DNA from: Angelakisella massiliensis
GTDB lineage: Bacteria > Bacillota > Clostridia > Oscillospirales > Ruminococcaceae
Assembly (NCBI RefSeq): GCF_900104675.1
Contig: NZ_LT629945.1
Span: 2,532,756 to 2,596,755, forward strand
DNA: 64,000 nucleotides
Direction of reading: 5' to 3'
In this document: positions 43,375-52,510 of the stretch, one piece after another
Layout of the letters: each line of letters begins with the position of its first letter
Numbering within the stretch: the first letter of the stretch is position 1
The notes under the pieces: generated by a model
What the model was told of the DNA's origin: nothing
The model's database searches: none
Seen by the model: only the letters and a program-made list of their open reading frames with translations
Program-made: the position numbers and the translations under genes

Positions 43375-43869
43375 ATGTCTTTTCGTGTAGCGATCCTCAC
43401 TTCCAGCGACAAGGGCTATGCCGGACAGCGTGAGGACGTCAGTGGAGCTGTCATCCGGGAAATTGCAGAAAACGCCGGATATGAAATAACTGCTTATAAG
43501 GTTCTTCCCGATGAGCGGGACCAGTTGGCAGAACAGCTGCGGCTGTGGTGCGATGAGGACCAGGCGGACCTGATCCTCACCACCGGCGGCACCGGCTTCT
43601 CCCCCAGGGACTGTATGCCTGAAGCCACCATGGATGTGGTGGAGCGTGCTGTCCCCGGTATTCCCGAAGCCATGCGCTGGGCCAGCCTTCAGATTACCAA
43701 GCGTGCCATGCTCTCCAGAGCTGCCGCTGGTATCCGGAAACAGACCCTCATCATCAATCTCCCCGGCAGCCCCAAGGCGGTCCGGGAGAACCTGGAGTTC
43801 ATCATGGACAGCCTGCACCATGGACTGGAGATCCTCAAAGGCCAGACTGGAGAATGTGCCAGAACCTAA
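43375..43869 (+). CDS. Molybdopterin adenylyltransferase, MogA/MoaB family
   Basis: 164 residues of a single MoCF_biosynth domain. The motifs are FRVAILTSSDKGYAGQREDVSG, LILTTGGTGFSPRDCMPEAT and INLPGSPKAVRENLEF. The protein adenylylates molybdopterin before MoeA acts. MogA and MoaB cannot be separated by sequence alone. AGGAG precedes the ATG. It closes the biosynthetic half of the cluster. A 425-base gap then leads to modA. Confidence 0.93.
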   Translation: MSFRVAILTSSDKGYAGQREDVSGAVIREIAENAGYEITAYKVLPDERDQLAEQLRLWCDEDQADLILTTGGTGFSPRDCMPEATMDVVERAVPGIPEAMRWASLQITKRAMLSRAAAGIRKQTLIINLPGSPKAVRENLEFIMDSLHHGLEILKGQTGECART

Positions 43870-44294
43870 GGACTCATTTGCAAAGCAAATCTGCCCCCTG
43901 AAAAGGGCTTGCGGGTAAATCCTTCCGGGACAGCAGTCCCTCAAAGGCTTTTCCTGCTGTTTTATACCACAGGGAAAATGTACCTTTTGGTGATGGGGCT
44001 CAATGACGTTTTTTCTCTTTCTTTGTCACGCCGCGCAAACAGGACGGAGAATAGGTTTTCCCCTTCCTACTTTCCATAACAGCGGCTTTCTATGAGAATA
44101 AACCTTTCCCAACAGGTTTTCTGGCAGTGTATATCTGATTTCCATTTACATCTCTTTTCTTACTTTATGGATGAAAAGCACCTTTTTCCCTCTCCATGGC
44201 GCCAGGAGGGGGTGTGATTGGTATCGCTTTTTCATAAAATAAGCCGCCCTCTCCTCTTGGGTATGGGGACGGAACAAGAAAGGAACTTTTTACA
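43870..44294. other. Gap between mogA-type gene and modA
   Basis: A stretch with no gene. Short T-rich runs occur, but I see no second Moco element and no clear promoter or terminator. A separate promoter for modABC is likely but not identified. Confidence 0.4.
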
Positions 44295-45161
44295 ATGAAA
44301 AAAATATTTTCCTTTTGTCTGGCCGCTCTGCTGATTCTGGCGGGCTGCGGCAGTCAGCCTGCTTCCTCTGCGGCGGAATCCTCCGGCACTACTGAATCGG
44401 TTTCCAGTGAGGCCGCCGGCAGCGCCTCCAGTGAGGTATCCTCCAGCGAAGAGGCTGCCTCAGAGGAGCCTGTCACTATTCTGGTAGCTGCCGCCGCAAG
44501 CCTGGAATATTCCTTTGTGGATGAGCTGATTCCCATGTTCCAGGAAAAATATCCCTACATCACCGTAGAAGGAACCTATGACAGCTCCGGCAAGCTTCAG
44601 ACCCAGATCGAGGAGGGGCTGGAAGCGGATGTGTTCATGTCCGCCGCCACCAAGCAGATGAACGCTCTCAAAGACGAGAGCCTGGTGGATGCCGATTCCA
44701 TTGTCAATCTGCTGGAGAATAAGATCGTTCTCATCACCGCTGCTGATTCCACTTCCCCTGTCACCACCTTTGAGGAGATCGGCAACGCTCAGTCTATCGC
44801 TTTGGGCGATCCCGCCAGCGTTCCTGTGGGGCAGTACGCTCAGGAGGCTCTCACCACTCTGGGATTGTGGGATGCCATTCAGCCCAAGGTAAGCCTGGGC
44901 ACCAATGTTACCGAAGTGCTCAACTGGGTGGCCGAAGGCAGCGCTGACGCTGGCATCGTTTACGCTACCGACGCCGCCACCACCGATAAAGTGACCGTTG
45001 TGGCGGAAGCTCCCGAGGGCAGTCTGGCAGAGCCGGTGATTTATCCCGTGGGAGTGGTATCCGCTTCCCAGCACAAGGACGCCGCCGCGCTGTTTGTGGA
45101 GTTTCTCCAAAGCCCTGAGGCCTTGGCTGTCTTTGAGGCTTACGGCTTCTCCGCGGCCTGA
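44295..45161 (+). CDS. modA: Molybdate ABC transporter substrate-binding lipoprotein
   Basis: 288 residues. The lipoprotein signal has lipobox LAGC (Cys19), followed by a Ser/Glu-rich linker (~20-60). The binding domain begins TILVAAAASLEYSFVDELI, with YDSSGKLQTQIEEGLEADVFMSAATKQMN and ALGDPASVPVGQYAQEAL. These are hallmarks of ModA, which binds molybdate and tungstate outside the cell. GAAAGGAAC lies upstream. A terminator follows 26 bases after the stop, so modB and modC may be partly uncoupled. Confidence 0.95.
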   Translation: MKKIFSFCLAALLILAGCGSQPASSAAESSGTTESVSSEAAGSASSEVSSSEEAASEEPVTILVAAAASLEYSFVDELIPMFQEKYPYITVEGTYDSSGKLQTQIEEGLEADVFMSAATKQMNALKDESLVDADSIVNLLENKIVLITAADSTSPVTTFEEIGNAQSIALGDPASVPVGQYAQEALTTLGLWDAIQPKVSLGTNVTEVLNWVAEGSADAGIVYATDAATTDKVTVVAEAPEGSLAEPVIYPVGVVSASQHKDAAALFVEFLQSPEALAVFEAYGFSAA

Positions 45162-45186
45162 TCTGTAATTTTTCCTTTGATGATGG

Positions 45187-45222
45187 GGCGGGGGCCGTTT
45201 CAGTCGGTTCCCGCCTTGTTTC
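45187..45222 (+). terminator. Terminator after modA
   Basis: GGCGGG-GGCCG / CGGTT-CCCGCC with TTGTTTCATTTATTTTT behind it. It sits between modA and modB and would lower modBC relative to modA. Confidence 0.65.
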
Positions 45223-45470
45223 ATTTATTTTTCCCTCCTCCCGCCGGTGCGGCAATCAGAACGAAACATTTATCCCAGCCTTACCAGCGTAACGGGTAAA
45301 AATGACCTTTCAGTCATAGAAAATAACTTTTCAAAGCAAACGGCTTTTCCACTTTCCTCAGACAGCCCTTTTTATCCTGGTCCTGAAGCTGTCTGCTTTT
45401 GATACTCTTTTTCCGGCTTCGACTCTGTATCCCGGTACTTCCAGCATCCAAGCACAGGAGGGATTTCACC

Positions 45471-46163
45471 ATGGATGTTTCCCCTATTCTCATTTCCATG
45501 AAAACCGCGTCCGTCACCATCGTCATCACCTTTTTCCTGGGGGTGGCCGCCGCCCGCTGGGTGGTGGGACTGCGAAGCAAACATCTGCGAACCATAATGG
45601 ACGGTTTGCTGACGCTGCCGCTGGTACTTCCCCCTACGGTGGCCGGATTTTTCCTGCTGTACATCTTCGGAGTCAAGCGCCCGGTGGGGGAATTTTTTCT
45701 CAATTACTTCGGCTATAAAATCGCTTTTTCCTGGAGCGCCACAGTGCTGGCCGCCACAGTGGTGGCCTTTCCGCTGATGTACCGCTCCGCACGGGGAGCC
45801 TTTGAACAGGTGGATGAAAATCTCATCTTTGCCGGACGGACCCTGGGACTGTCGGAACGGGAGATTTTCTGGAAGATCATGATGCCCAACGCCGTCCCGG
45901 GGGTCCTCTCCGGGGGAGTGCTGGCCTTCGCCCGGGGACTGGGAGAGTTCGGCGCCACCGCTATGATCGCCGGAAATATCGCCGGAAAAACCAGGACCCT
46001 TCCGCTGGCCATCTATTCCGCCGTATCGGCGGGTGATATGGACAAAGCCTGGGATTATGTGGCCATTATTGTAGTGATTTCCTTCCTTACTGTGGTAGGG
46101 ATGAACTACTTCTCCGGCAAAGAGAAAAAACAAGCAAAGAGGGGGCAGCGGCATGTCTCTTGA
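45471..46163 (+). CDS. modB: Molybdate ABC transporter permease
   Basis: 230 residues with five or six helices. The inner-membrane EAA loop signature is GAFEQVDENLIFAGRTLGLSEREIFWKIMMPNAVPGVLSG, with ARGLGEFGATAMIAGNIAGKTRTLP nearby. This is the ModB/CysU pattern. ATG 45471 has AGGAGGG nine bases before it. The longer frame from 45399 lacks a ribosome site. The stop overlaps modC by 11 bases. Confidence 0.95.
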   Translation: MDVSPILISMKTASVTIVITFFLGVAAARWVVGLRSKHLRTIMDGLLTLPLVLPPTVAGFFLLYIFGVKRPVGEFFLNYFGYKIAFSWSATVLAATVVAFPLMYRSARGAFEQVDENLIFAGRTLGLSEREIFWKIMMPNAVPGVLSGGVLAFARGLGEFGATAMIAGNIAGKTRTLPLAIYSAVSAGDMDKAWDYVAIIVVISFLTVVGMNYFSGKEKKQAKRGQRHVS

Positions 46164-47232
46164 AGTGGCATTGGAGAAAAAATTAAAGGGCTTTTCCCTG
46201 GATCTCGCTTTCCAGGTCCATTCCGGCTGTTTGGGGATTCTGGGAGCCTCCGGCTGCGGCAAAAGCATGACCCTCAAATCCATTGCCGGAATCGTGCGGC
46301 CGGACCGGGGGCGAATCGTACTCCATGACCGGGTACTGCTGGATACAGACAAAAGAATCGACCTTCCTCCCCAGAAGCGGAAGGTGGGCTATCTCTTCCA
46401 AAACTATGCCCTGTTCCCCAATATGACAGTGGAAGAAAATGTGGGCATTGGTCTGCGTCTCTCCCGCCAGGAAAAGGAACCGGTGGTGCGGCAGATGATC
46501 TCCCATTTTCGGCTGGATGGCCTGGAGCAGCGCTATCCATGGCAGCTCTCCGGCGGACAGCAGCAGCGGGTGGCCTTGGCCCGGATTTTGGCCTACCATC
46601 CTGATGTTTTGCTTCTGGACGAACCTTTTTCCGCTTTGGACGCCTACCTGAAGGAGGAGCTTCAGATGGAGCTGGCCAGGCTGCTGCGGGAATATGACGG
46701 CCTGGCTATTCTGGTAACCCACAATCGGGATGAGGTCTATAAGCTCTGCGGCAACCTGATGACCATCCATCAGGGGCGGATGATCTCCTTTGGGGATACC
46801 CGGGAGACCTTCCACAATCCTGTCCATCCCCAAGTTGCCCGTCTGACCGGCTGCAAAAACCTGTCCCGGGCGCAGGCCGTGGGCGAAAATCAGGTGCGGG
46901 CGCTGGATTGGGGCGTGACCCTCCAGACAGCTCAGCCGATTCCCCCGAAGCTGACCCATATCGGTATCCGGGCCCATGACTTTTATCCTGTGGGAGAACA
47001 GGAGAATGTCATCAATCCCATTCCTTTGCTGACGCCGGAGGTATCTGAGGCTCCCTTTGAATGGAATGTCATCTTCAAGGCGGACCCTTCTCTGGGGGAC
47101 GGCGGACAAATCTGGTGGAAGCTGACCAAGGATATCTGGAGCGCCTATCTTCAGCATCCCCCCACCCGTCTGGCAGTGAAGCCGGAGCATATTCTCCTGC
47201 TGTCGGAAAAGACTGGGAATCCGCCTGTTTGA
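46153..47232 (+). CDS. modC: Molybdate ABC transporter ATP-binding protein
   Basis: 359 residues. Walker A is GASGCGKS (~32-39). Then come QNYALFPNMTVEENVG, the signature LSGGQQQR, Walker B VLLLDEPFSALD and the LVTHNRDEV His switch. Residues ~240-359 form a C-terminal substrate-sensing (TOBE/Mop-like) extension. It energises ModB uptake. The start overlaps the modB end by 11 bases. The last 40 residues drift from the usual Mop domain pattern, so the regulatory role is uncertain. Confidence 0.93.
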   Translation: MSLEVALEKKLKGFSLDLAFQVHSGCLGILGASGCGKSMTLKSIAGIVRPDRGRIVLHDRVLLDTDKRIDLPPQKRKVGYLFQNYALFPNMTVEENVGIGLRLSRQEKEPVVRQMISHFRLDGLEQRYPWQLSGGQQQRVALARILAYHPDVLLLDEPFSALDAYLKEELQMELARLLREYDGLAILVTHNRDEVYKLCGNLMTIHQGRMISFGDTRETFHNPVHPQVARLTGCKNLSRAQAVGENQVRALDWGVTLQTAQPIPPKLTHIGIRAHDFYPVGEQENVINPIPLLTPEVSEAPFEWNVIFKADPSLGDGGQIWWKLTKDIWSAYLQHPPTRLAVKPEHILLLSEKTGNPPV

Positions 47233-47332
47233 GCTTGTTTTCTCTCTTGTCCCATGGTACAATGAACCCGCAAAGAAAAGCCTCCGGCTTTCCCAAGGAG
47301 CTGTCGCCAACAGCTCTTCTTGTCTGGGATAG

Positions 47333-47371
47333 AGCCGCCTTGTTGTTTCCTTTACGGCGGCTGTTCTTCTT
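47333..47371 (+). terminator. Terminator-like hairpin after modC
   Basis: AGCCGCC pairs with GGCGGCT and is followed by GTTCTTCTT. A second hairpin (GAGCTGT/ACAGCTC) lies just before it. Confidence 0.55.
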
Positions 47372-47450
47372 CAAAACAGCTTGCCTGAGGCCGTTATAAA
47401 AGCTTTTGCGGCTGTGCGGAACCTATGTTTGGGGATTGGAGGGATGAGAT

Positions 47451-47693
47451 ATGGACGAAAAAGAATTGCAGGCTTTTTCCCAGCTGTTGGACAGCAAGCT
47501 TTCTCCCTTCCACCGCAAATTGGATCAGCTGGATATCCGTCTTTCCAATCTGGAAAGGCAGCTGAACACCCTGTCTGGGACAACCGGGGAGATTCATCAG
47601 GATACCAGCCGGATGAAGGAGCAGCTGGACATTCTCTACGGTTGGGTGGATGAAATGGAGCTGCGTATCAAAGCACTGGAACAGCTGACATGA
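47451..47693 (+). CDS. Small coiled-coil protein, unknown
   Basis: 80 residues, nearly all helical and charged. Heptads of Leu/Ile run from about residue 8 to 76 (for example LDQLDIRLSNLERQLNTL, then EMELRIKALEQL), so an oligomeric coiled coil is likely. GGAGGG precedes the ATG at usual distance, which supports real translation. No family is recognised. Confidence 0.6.
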   Translation: MDEKELQAFSQLLDSKLSPFHRKLDQLDIRLSNLERQLNTLSGTTGEIHQDTSRMKEQLDILYGWVDEMELRIKALEQLT

Positions 47694-48071
47694 GAATTTC
47701 AAAAGCTTTCCACCATACAGCGATTTTTAACTTTTTCCTTTGCGATAACTTCATCCTCTCACTGGTTTGATATCTCTGCCTTTTCTGATTGACGCACTCT
47801 TTTGCGATGCCCTCCATGATGAGGGGGCCGCAGATGAGTGTTTCTTTTTACACATTTTTTACAATCTTTTGGTCACTGTTAGCTTTTTCTTATATGATTC
47901 TGATAATTTTCTGTATTTCCTGACTTTTGAAGCAAAATTGCTCTTGCCTTTTTGGGCATAAAGGAGCAAAATAGGACTATTCGTTTTGCCGTATTCCATT
48001 GGGAGAAGCGGCTTTTTTCTTTTTGTGCCCCGATTTGTCGGCGCTTTGACAAAGGAGAGGATCATTCCGTC
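47694..48071 (+). other. A/T-rich gap before the second MATE gene
   Basis: 378 bases with no gene. An open frame continues leftward from the MATE start to 47952 but lacks a ribosome site. No complete promoter pair was found. Confidence 0.4.
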
Positions 48072-49409
48072 ATGTTGTTCAGCAGAAAAGATCTGGTACG
48101 ATTAATTTTGCCTTTGATGGTAGAGCAGCTTCTGGCCATCACCATTGGCCTGGCTGATACCGTCATGGTCTCCACCTGTGGTGAAGCAGCTATTTCCGGT
48201 ATTTCACAGGTAGATTCCATCAACGTTCTTCTGATTAACATCTTTTCCGCTTTAGCCACCGGCGGAGCTATTATTTCCGCTCAATATCTGGGCCGCAATG
48301 AAGACGATAACGCCAGCGTCGCTGCCAAGCAGCTCGTCTATACCACCGGCTTTTGCGCTGTAGTGGTGGCAATCCTCTGCATCATCGGCAACCGCTTCAT
48401 TCTCTCCCTTCTTTTCGGTCAGGTAGAACCGGAGGTCATGAGCAATTCTGAAATCTACTTTTTCTGGTCGGCTCTGTCTTATCCTTTTCTGGCCCTGTAT
48501 AACTGCGGCGCCGCCCTTTTCCGCTCCATGGGCAACTCCAAAATCTCCATGTTTGCGTCCTTGATCATGAACATCATCAATATCTCCGGCAACGCTCTGC
48601 TGATCTACGGCGCTGGTCTGGGAGTTGCGGGCGCTGCCATTGCCTCCCTTGCCTCCAGAATTTTCGGCGCGATCGTGATGCTTCGCCTCCTGCACCACCA
48701 GGAAAACCGCATTTATATCCACGATATGCGTCATCCCCATTTGAATCCTCAAATGATCCGCAACATTTTGGGCCTGGGTATCCCCAATGGTATGGAAAAC
48801 GGCATGTTCCAGATCGGCAAAATCCTGGTCCAGGGGCTGATTGCCAGCTTCGGTACCGTCTCCATTGCCGCCAACGCTGTAGCCAACAGTGTCTCCACTA
48901 TTCCTCAGATCAGCGGTGGTGCTATCGGTCTGGCAATGATCACTGTGGTGGGACAATGTGTGGGGGCCGGAGATTATAAGCAGGCCAAGCAGTATATTTT
49001 AAAGCTGGTGGGACTTACCTATATTTCCATGGGCCTGCTGCATGTTTTCATTCTTATTACCGCCCCTTTCATCGTTTCCGTTTTCGGCAACCTTCAGGCG
49101 GAAACCGCGGATCTGGCCGTCCTTCTCATACGCAGCTGCAGCCTTTTCGCCATCCCCTTCTGGCCCGCCTCCTTCACCCTGCCCAATGGTCTGAGAGCTG
49201 CCAGCGATGTAAAATTCACCATGACAGTTTCCATTTTCAGTATGTGGGTATTCCGCATCTGCTTCAGCTTCCTGCTGGCCCGCTATATGGGACTGGGAGT
49301 ATTGGGCGTCTGGCTGGCAATGTACATTGACTGGATCTTCCGGCTCATCTGTTTCATTATCCGTTTTGTTCGCGGAAAATGGCAGCACCAGCAGGTTGCG
49401 GCGGCATAA
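48072..49409 (+). CDS. MATE-family efflux transporter
   Basis: 445 residues, about twelve helices in two halves. It starts LFSRKDLVRLILPLMVEQLLAITIGLADTVMVS. The mid-loop motif ISGISQVDSIN and the second-half IAANAVANSVSTIPQISGGAIGLAMITVVGQCVGAG are typical of the DinF/NorM superfamily. The ATG is preceded by GGAGAGGATCATTCCGTC, a rather long spacing, so the exact start is less sure. Eighty bases further is a MarR gene in the same direction, a common pairing of drug efflux and regulator, although regulators more often come first. Confidence 0.9.
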   Translation: MLFSRKDLVRLILPLMVEQLLAITIGLADTVMVSTCGEAAISGISQVDSINVLLINIFSALATGGAIISAQYLGRNEDDNASVAAKQLVYTTGFCAVVVAILCIIGNRFILSLLFGQVEPEVMSNSEIYFFWSALSYPFLALYNCGAALFRSMGNSKISMFASLIMNIINISGNALLIYGAGLGVAGAAIASLASRIFGAIVMLRLLHHQENRIYIHDMRHPHLNPQMIRNILGLGIPNGMENGMFQIGKILVQGLIASFGTVSIAANAVANSVSTIPQISGGAIGLAMITVVGQCVGAGDYKQAKQYILKLVGLTYISMGLLHVFILITAPFIVSVFGNLQAETADLAVLLIRSCSLFAIPFWPASFTLPNGLRAASDVKFTMTVSIFSMWVFRICFSFLLARYMGLGVLGVWLAMYIDWIFRLICFIIRFVRGKWQHQQVAAA

Positions 49410-49489
49410 GCTTTCCCGCCATTAAGGCTTGCGCTCACTGGCACCAGTCATTATAATGAATAGTATCATGCACAGGGGGAGGACCATCT

Positions 49490-49933
49490 ATGGATACACA
49501 AGCCGTTACAAAGGAAATGATGGGAACTTTTCCTTTACTGTTCAAGCTGGTTTTTCAGCCCTGCGGCTGCGATACGCCTCTGCCCACTACTCAAATGCAG
49601 GCGCTGCTGCTGCTCAGCCTTCAGGGGCCGATGAATATGACCCAGCTGGCCTCCAGACTGATGATCTCCAAACAGCAGCTGACCAAAATAGCGGAGGCTT
49701 TGGTGGAAAAGGAGCTGATTGAGCGTGTGGGGCACACTGCCAATCGCCGTGTTATTTTTCTTTCTCTGACAGCTCAGGGGCATCACTTCTTACAGCATCA
49801 GCTGGATCAAAAAGCCGCTTCCCTCTCGGCCTTTCTGGCTCTGTTGTCTGAAGAGGAGCAAAAGACCATTTTGGAGGCTTTTCAAATCCTTCAGTCCACC
49901 CTGAAGCGGATGAATACAACCACAGAATTTTAA
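49490..49933 (+). CDS. MarR-family transcriptional regulator
   Basis: 147 residues. The winged helix spans ~45-105, with MNMTQLASRLMISKQQLTKIAEALVEKELIERVGHTANRRVIFLSLT. The N- and C-terminal helices form the dimer. It has an unusual CGCDTP segment near residue 25. AGGGGGAGGACC precedes the ATG. It follows the MATE pump by 80 bases, so control of that pump is plausible. Confidence 0.9.
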   Translation: MDTQAVTKEMMGTFPLLFKLVFQPCGCDTPLPTTQMQALLLLSLQGPMNMTQLASRLMISKQQLTKIAEALVEKELIERVGHTANRRVIFLSLTAQGHHFLQHQLDQKAASLSAFLALLSEEEQKTILEAFQILQSTLKRMNTTTEF

Positions 49934-49969
49934 AATTCCGCCTGTCGCCGCGCAAACAGATATCACAAA

Positions 49970-50022
49970 GCGCCTCGTTTTATCCGGATTTTCCATCCTA
50001 TAACCCGGATAAAGCGAGGCGC
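49970..50022. terminator. Long bidirectional terminator
   Basis: GCGCCTCG-TTTATCCGG pairs over 17 bases with CCGGATAAA-CGAGGCGC. It is shared by the MarR gene and the convergent methyltransferase gene. Confidence 0.85.
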
Positions 50023-50043
50023 TCGTATTTTATGTCTCAATGT

Positions 50044-50871
50044 TCAGGATCTGCGGTATACAGTGAGAATAAACTCTCCATCGGTGGTCAGGTGTTCCAC
50101 TGTTTCCAGACGTTCCCTTCCTTCTTTGGGTGTGCGCCAGAAATAAGGAGTCATTTGAAACAGCGCTTTGATCTGCTGCCGGCCTTCCAATTCCATTGTT
50201 TGCCGGATAGTAAGCCGTTGTGTCTGCACAAAACCCGGTACCGCAATAGGCTCGATATCGTTGCGGTAGGGCTGGGGATAAAGAATCTGCTTCATCTCAA
50301 AAAGATGTTCCGCACCAGGGGTCACCGTCACAAGATATCCCCCCGGGCGAACCACCCGGGCAAACTCTTCTGCCGCCAGCGGCGCAAAAATATTCAGCAC
50401 CAGGTCCGCTGACGCTGTTTCCAACGGCATATCAAAGATGGAAGCTACCGCCCAGGTAATACTCTTGTCCTTTTTTCCGGCGCTGCGCAAAGCGAATTTA
50501 GAGATATCAAAGCCAAATATTCCCCCCGGACTTTGCTGTTCCCGCAGCGCTTGGGATACACCACAGGTATAATACCCTTCTCCACAGCCTGCATCCACCA
50601 CAACAGGCACACGCCGGTCCTGCATCAAACGCACACAGAGCTGTGCCGCTTCCCTTCGCAAAAAGCCGTATGCGCCGCTTCCCAAAAACTGTTCCCGGGC
50701 CGCCACCATCTCTTTGGAATCCCCAGGTACCGCCGTATGCTTTTTGGAGGAAAGAAGAAGGTTGACATACCCCTGTGCCGCCAGATCAAAGGAGTGGTTC
50801 TTCCCGCACCGGTATTCCTTTTCTCCCCGAATCAGCGGCTCTGAGCAAACCGGGCATTTCATTGTTGTCAT
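50044..50871 (-). CDS. 23S rRNA (guanine-N1)-methyltransferase, RlmA type
   Basis: 275 residues. An N-terminal zinc-finger (CPVCSEPL...YRCGKNHSFD) and NLLLSSKKHTAVPGDSKEMVAAR match RlmA. The SAM motif is VVVDAGCGEGYYTCGV. Later come SIFDMPLETASADLVLNIFAPL and PGGYLVTVTPGAEHLFEMKQILY. The enzyme methylates G745/G748 of 23S rRNA, and the exact site depends on the subgroup. GGGAGG lies eight bases before the ATG. The nearest neighbour upstream on the same strand is the SPFH pair on the other side of a 70-base gap, so co-transcription is uncertain. Confidence 0.93.
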   Translation of the reverse strand: MTTMKCPVCSEPLIRGEKEYRCGKNHSFDLAAQGYVNLLLSSKKHTAVPGDSKEMVAAREQFLGSGAYGFLRREAAQLCVRLMQDRRVPVVVDAGCGEGYYTCGVSQALREQQSPGGIFGFDISKFALRSAGKKDKSITWAVASIFDMPLETASADLVLNIFAPLAAEEFARVVRPGGYLVTVTPGAEHLFEMKQILYPQPYRNDIEPIAVPGFVQTQRLTIRQTMELEGRQQIKALFQMTPYFWRTPKEGRERLETVEHLTTDGEFILTVYRRS

Positions 50872-50940
50872 TCCATTGCCTCCCAGACGTCAAAGAGGAC
50901 CGAAGCAAAGTCCTCCGGTCCTCCGATTTTTTATTGTTTC

Positions 50941-51906
50941 TCAGCCCTCAGGCAGCTGCTCCGCACCGGCTGCAACCACATCTTTGGGATCTGAGCTCAT
51001 CAGTTCCTTAAGAGATACCGCCAAACCTGCCACAGACTGAATCTCGCTGGGAATGATAATCTTGGTAGCCTTGCCATCCGCCACCTTCACCAGGCTCTCA
51101 AATGCCTTGAGGGCAAGGACACGGTCGGAGGGACTGGCTTCGTTGAGCATCCGGATGGAATCCGCCAGCGCTTTCTGAACCAGCATGATGGACTCCGCTT
51201 CGCCCTGGCCTTCCCGGATCTTCTGCTCCTTGACAGCATCCGCATGAAGGATGGCAGCCTGTTTTTCCGCCTCGGCGTTGAGGATCTGGGATTCCTTGTT
51301 GCCTTCCGCCACCAGGATCTGGCTGCGCTTTTCGCCTTCTGCCCGGAGGATGGATTCCCGGCGCTCCCGCTCCGCTTTCATCTGCTTCTCCATGGCATCC
51401 TGGATCTCTCTGGGCGGGATAATGTTTTTCAGCTCCACCCGGTTAACCTTGATGCCCCACTTATCGGTAGCCTGATCCAAAGAGGAGGTGATGCGGGTGT
51501 TGATCACATCACGGGAAGTGAGGGTATGATCCAGCTCCATCTCACCGATGATATTACGCAGGGTGGTGGCGCTCAGGCTCTCAATAGCCAGGATGGGACG
51601 CTCTACGCCATAGGTATACAGCTTCGCGTCAGTTACCTGATAAAACACGATGGTATCGATCTGAATGGTGACATTATCCTTGGTAATCACAGGCTGAGGA
51701 GGAAAGTCCATCACCTGCTCCTTCAGGGAAATCCGTTTTGCGACTTTGTCAATGATGGGAACCTTGAAGTGGATACCTGTCTCCCAGGTGCCGTAATAAG
51801 CACCCAGACGCTCCACCACATAAACAGAAGCCTGGGGAACAATCCGTACATTGAAAGCCAAGATCAAAATTACCAACAGCAGCAGAATCGCGAAAAAGTA
51901 GATCAT
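50941..51906 (-). CDS. SPFH/band-7 protein (stomatin/QmcA type)
   Basis: 321 residues. One N-terminal membrane helix (~2-22) precedes the band-7 domain, with VYVVERLGAYYGTWETGIHFKVP and VTKDNVTIQIDTIVFYQVTDA-type segments. A long Ala/Glu helical coiled coil (~190-270) and an end rich in LKELM follow. These proteins form membrane rings in lipid-raft-like domains, usually with an NfeD partner, which is the next gene upstream here (22 bases apart). Precise function is not established. Confidence 0.93.
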   Translation of the reverse strand: MIYFFAILLLLVILILAFNVRIVPQASVYVVERLGAYYGTWETGIHFKVPIIDKVAKRISLKEQVMDFPPQPVITKDNVTIQIDTIVFYQVTDAKLYTYGVERPILAIESLSATTLRNIIGEMELDHTLTSRDVINTRITSSLDQATDKWGIKVNRVELKNIIPPREIQDAMEKQMKAERERRESILRAEGEKRSQILVAEGNKESQILNAEAEKQAAILHADAVKEQKIREGQGEAESIMLVQKALADSIRMLNEASPSDRVLALKAFESLVKVADGKATKIIIPSEIQSVAGLAVSLKELMSSDPKDVVAAGAEQLPEG

Positions 51907-51928
51907 TGTACAGCCTCCTCTTGTTTCC

Positions 51929-52393
51929 TCATTTTATTTTGGGGGACACCACCAGTTTTACACCTTCGATGCGCTCCACCATTACTGTTTGACCCACGGG
52001 GATCTGTTCTCCCGCGGCGCTGCGGGCCGTCCAGTCCAGGCCATTGGCCCGTACCCGTCCCGTTTCCTCCAGGTTATCAATGGCCTCCAGCACCGTACCT
52101 GTCTGGCCAATGACACTGTCCGCGTTTGTGGCCACTCTTTTGACCCGGACCGAATCCCTTGCTGTACGGCCAACCACCGCCAGCAATACACCGGAAACCA
52201 CCACAAACACCACCAGCTGCACCGCGCTGCCCGCGCCAAATATGGCCGCAATGGCGGCTGCCAGTGCTCCGGCGGCAAACCAGATGCTCACCAGCTGGGT
52301 GGTAGCGGCTTCCACCACCACCAGCGCAACCATTGCCACCAGCCAAAGCAGCGGAACCTGATATTGCGTGAGAAATGCGATCAGACCATCCAT
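51929..52393 (-). CDS. NfeD-family membrane protein
   Basis: 154 residues. Three helices (~13-72, with WLVAMVALVVVEAATTQLVSIWFAAGALAAAIAA) are followed by a C-terminal OB-fold (~85-154, VIGQTGTVLEAIDNLEETGRVRANGLDWTARS). This is the short NfeD form without the ClpP-like protease domain. It pairs with the SPFH protein that follows 22 bases later. GGAGG seven bases before ATG 52393 supports the start. Confidence 0.9.
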   Translation of the reverse strand: MDGLIAFLTQYQVPLLWLVAMVALVVVEAATTQLVSIWFAAGALAAAIAAIFGAGSAVQLVVFVVVSGVLLAVVGRTARDSVRVKRVATNADSVIGQTGTVLEAIDNLEETGRVRANGLDWTARSAAGEQIPVGQTVMVERIEGVKLVVSPKIK

Positions 52394-52510
52394 ATCCTTC
52401 CTCCTTTCCCATTACCGGAAGCTATACTGTTTTGATCTCCGTTTCAGTGTATCCCAAAATTTTTACCCCTGAAAAAGCATCCGGTGAACAAAAGGTGAAT
52501 TTCCGCCGTC

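Noticed and set aside
43870-44294. Second Moco element before modA
   Set aside because: No stem pattern or terminator comparable with the 38.8 kb leader could be found.
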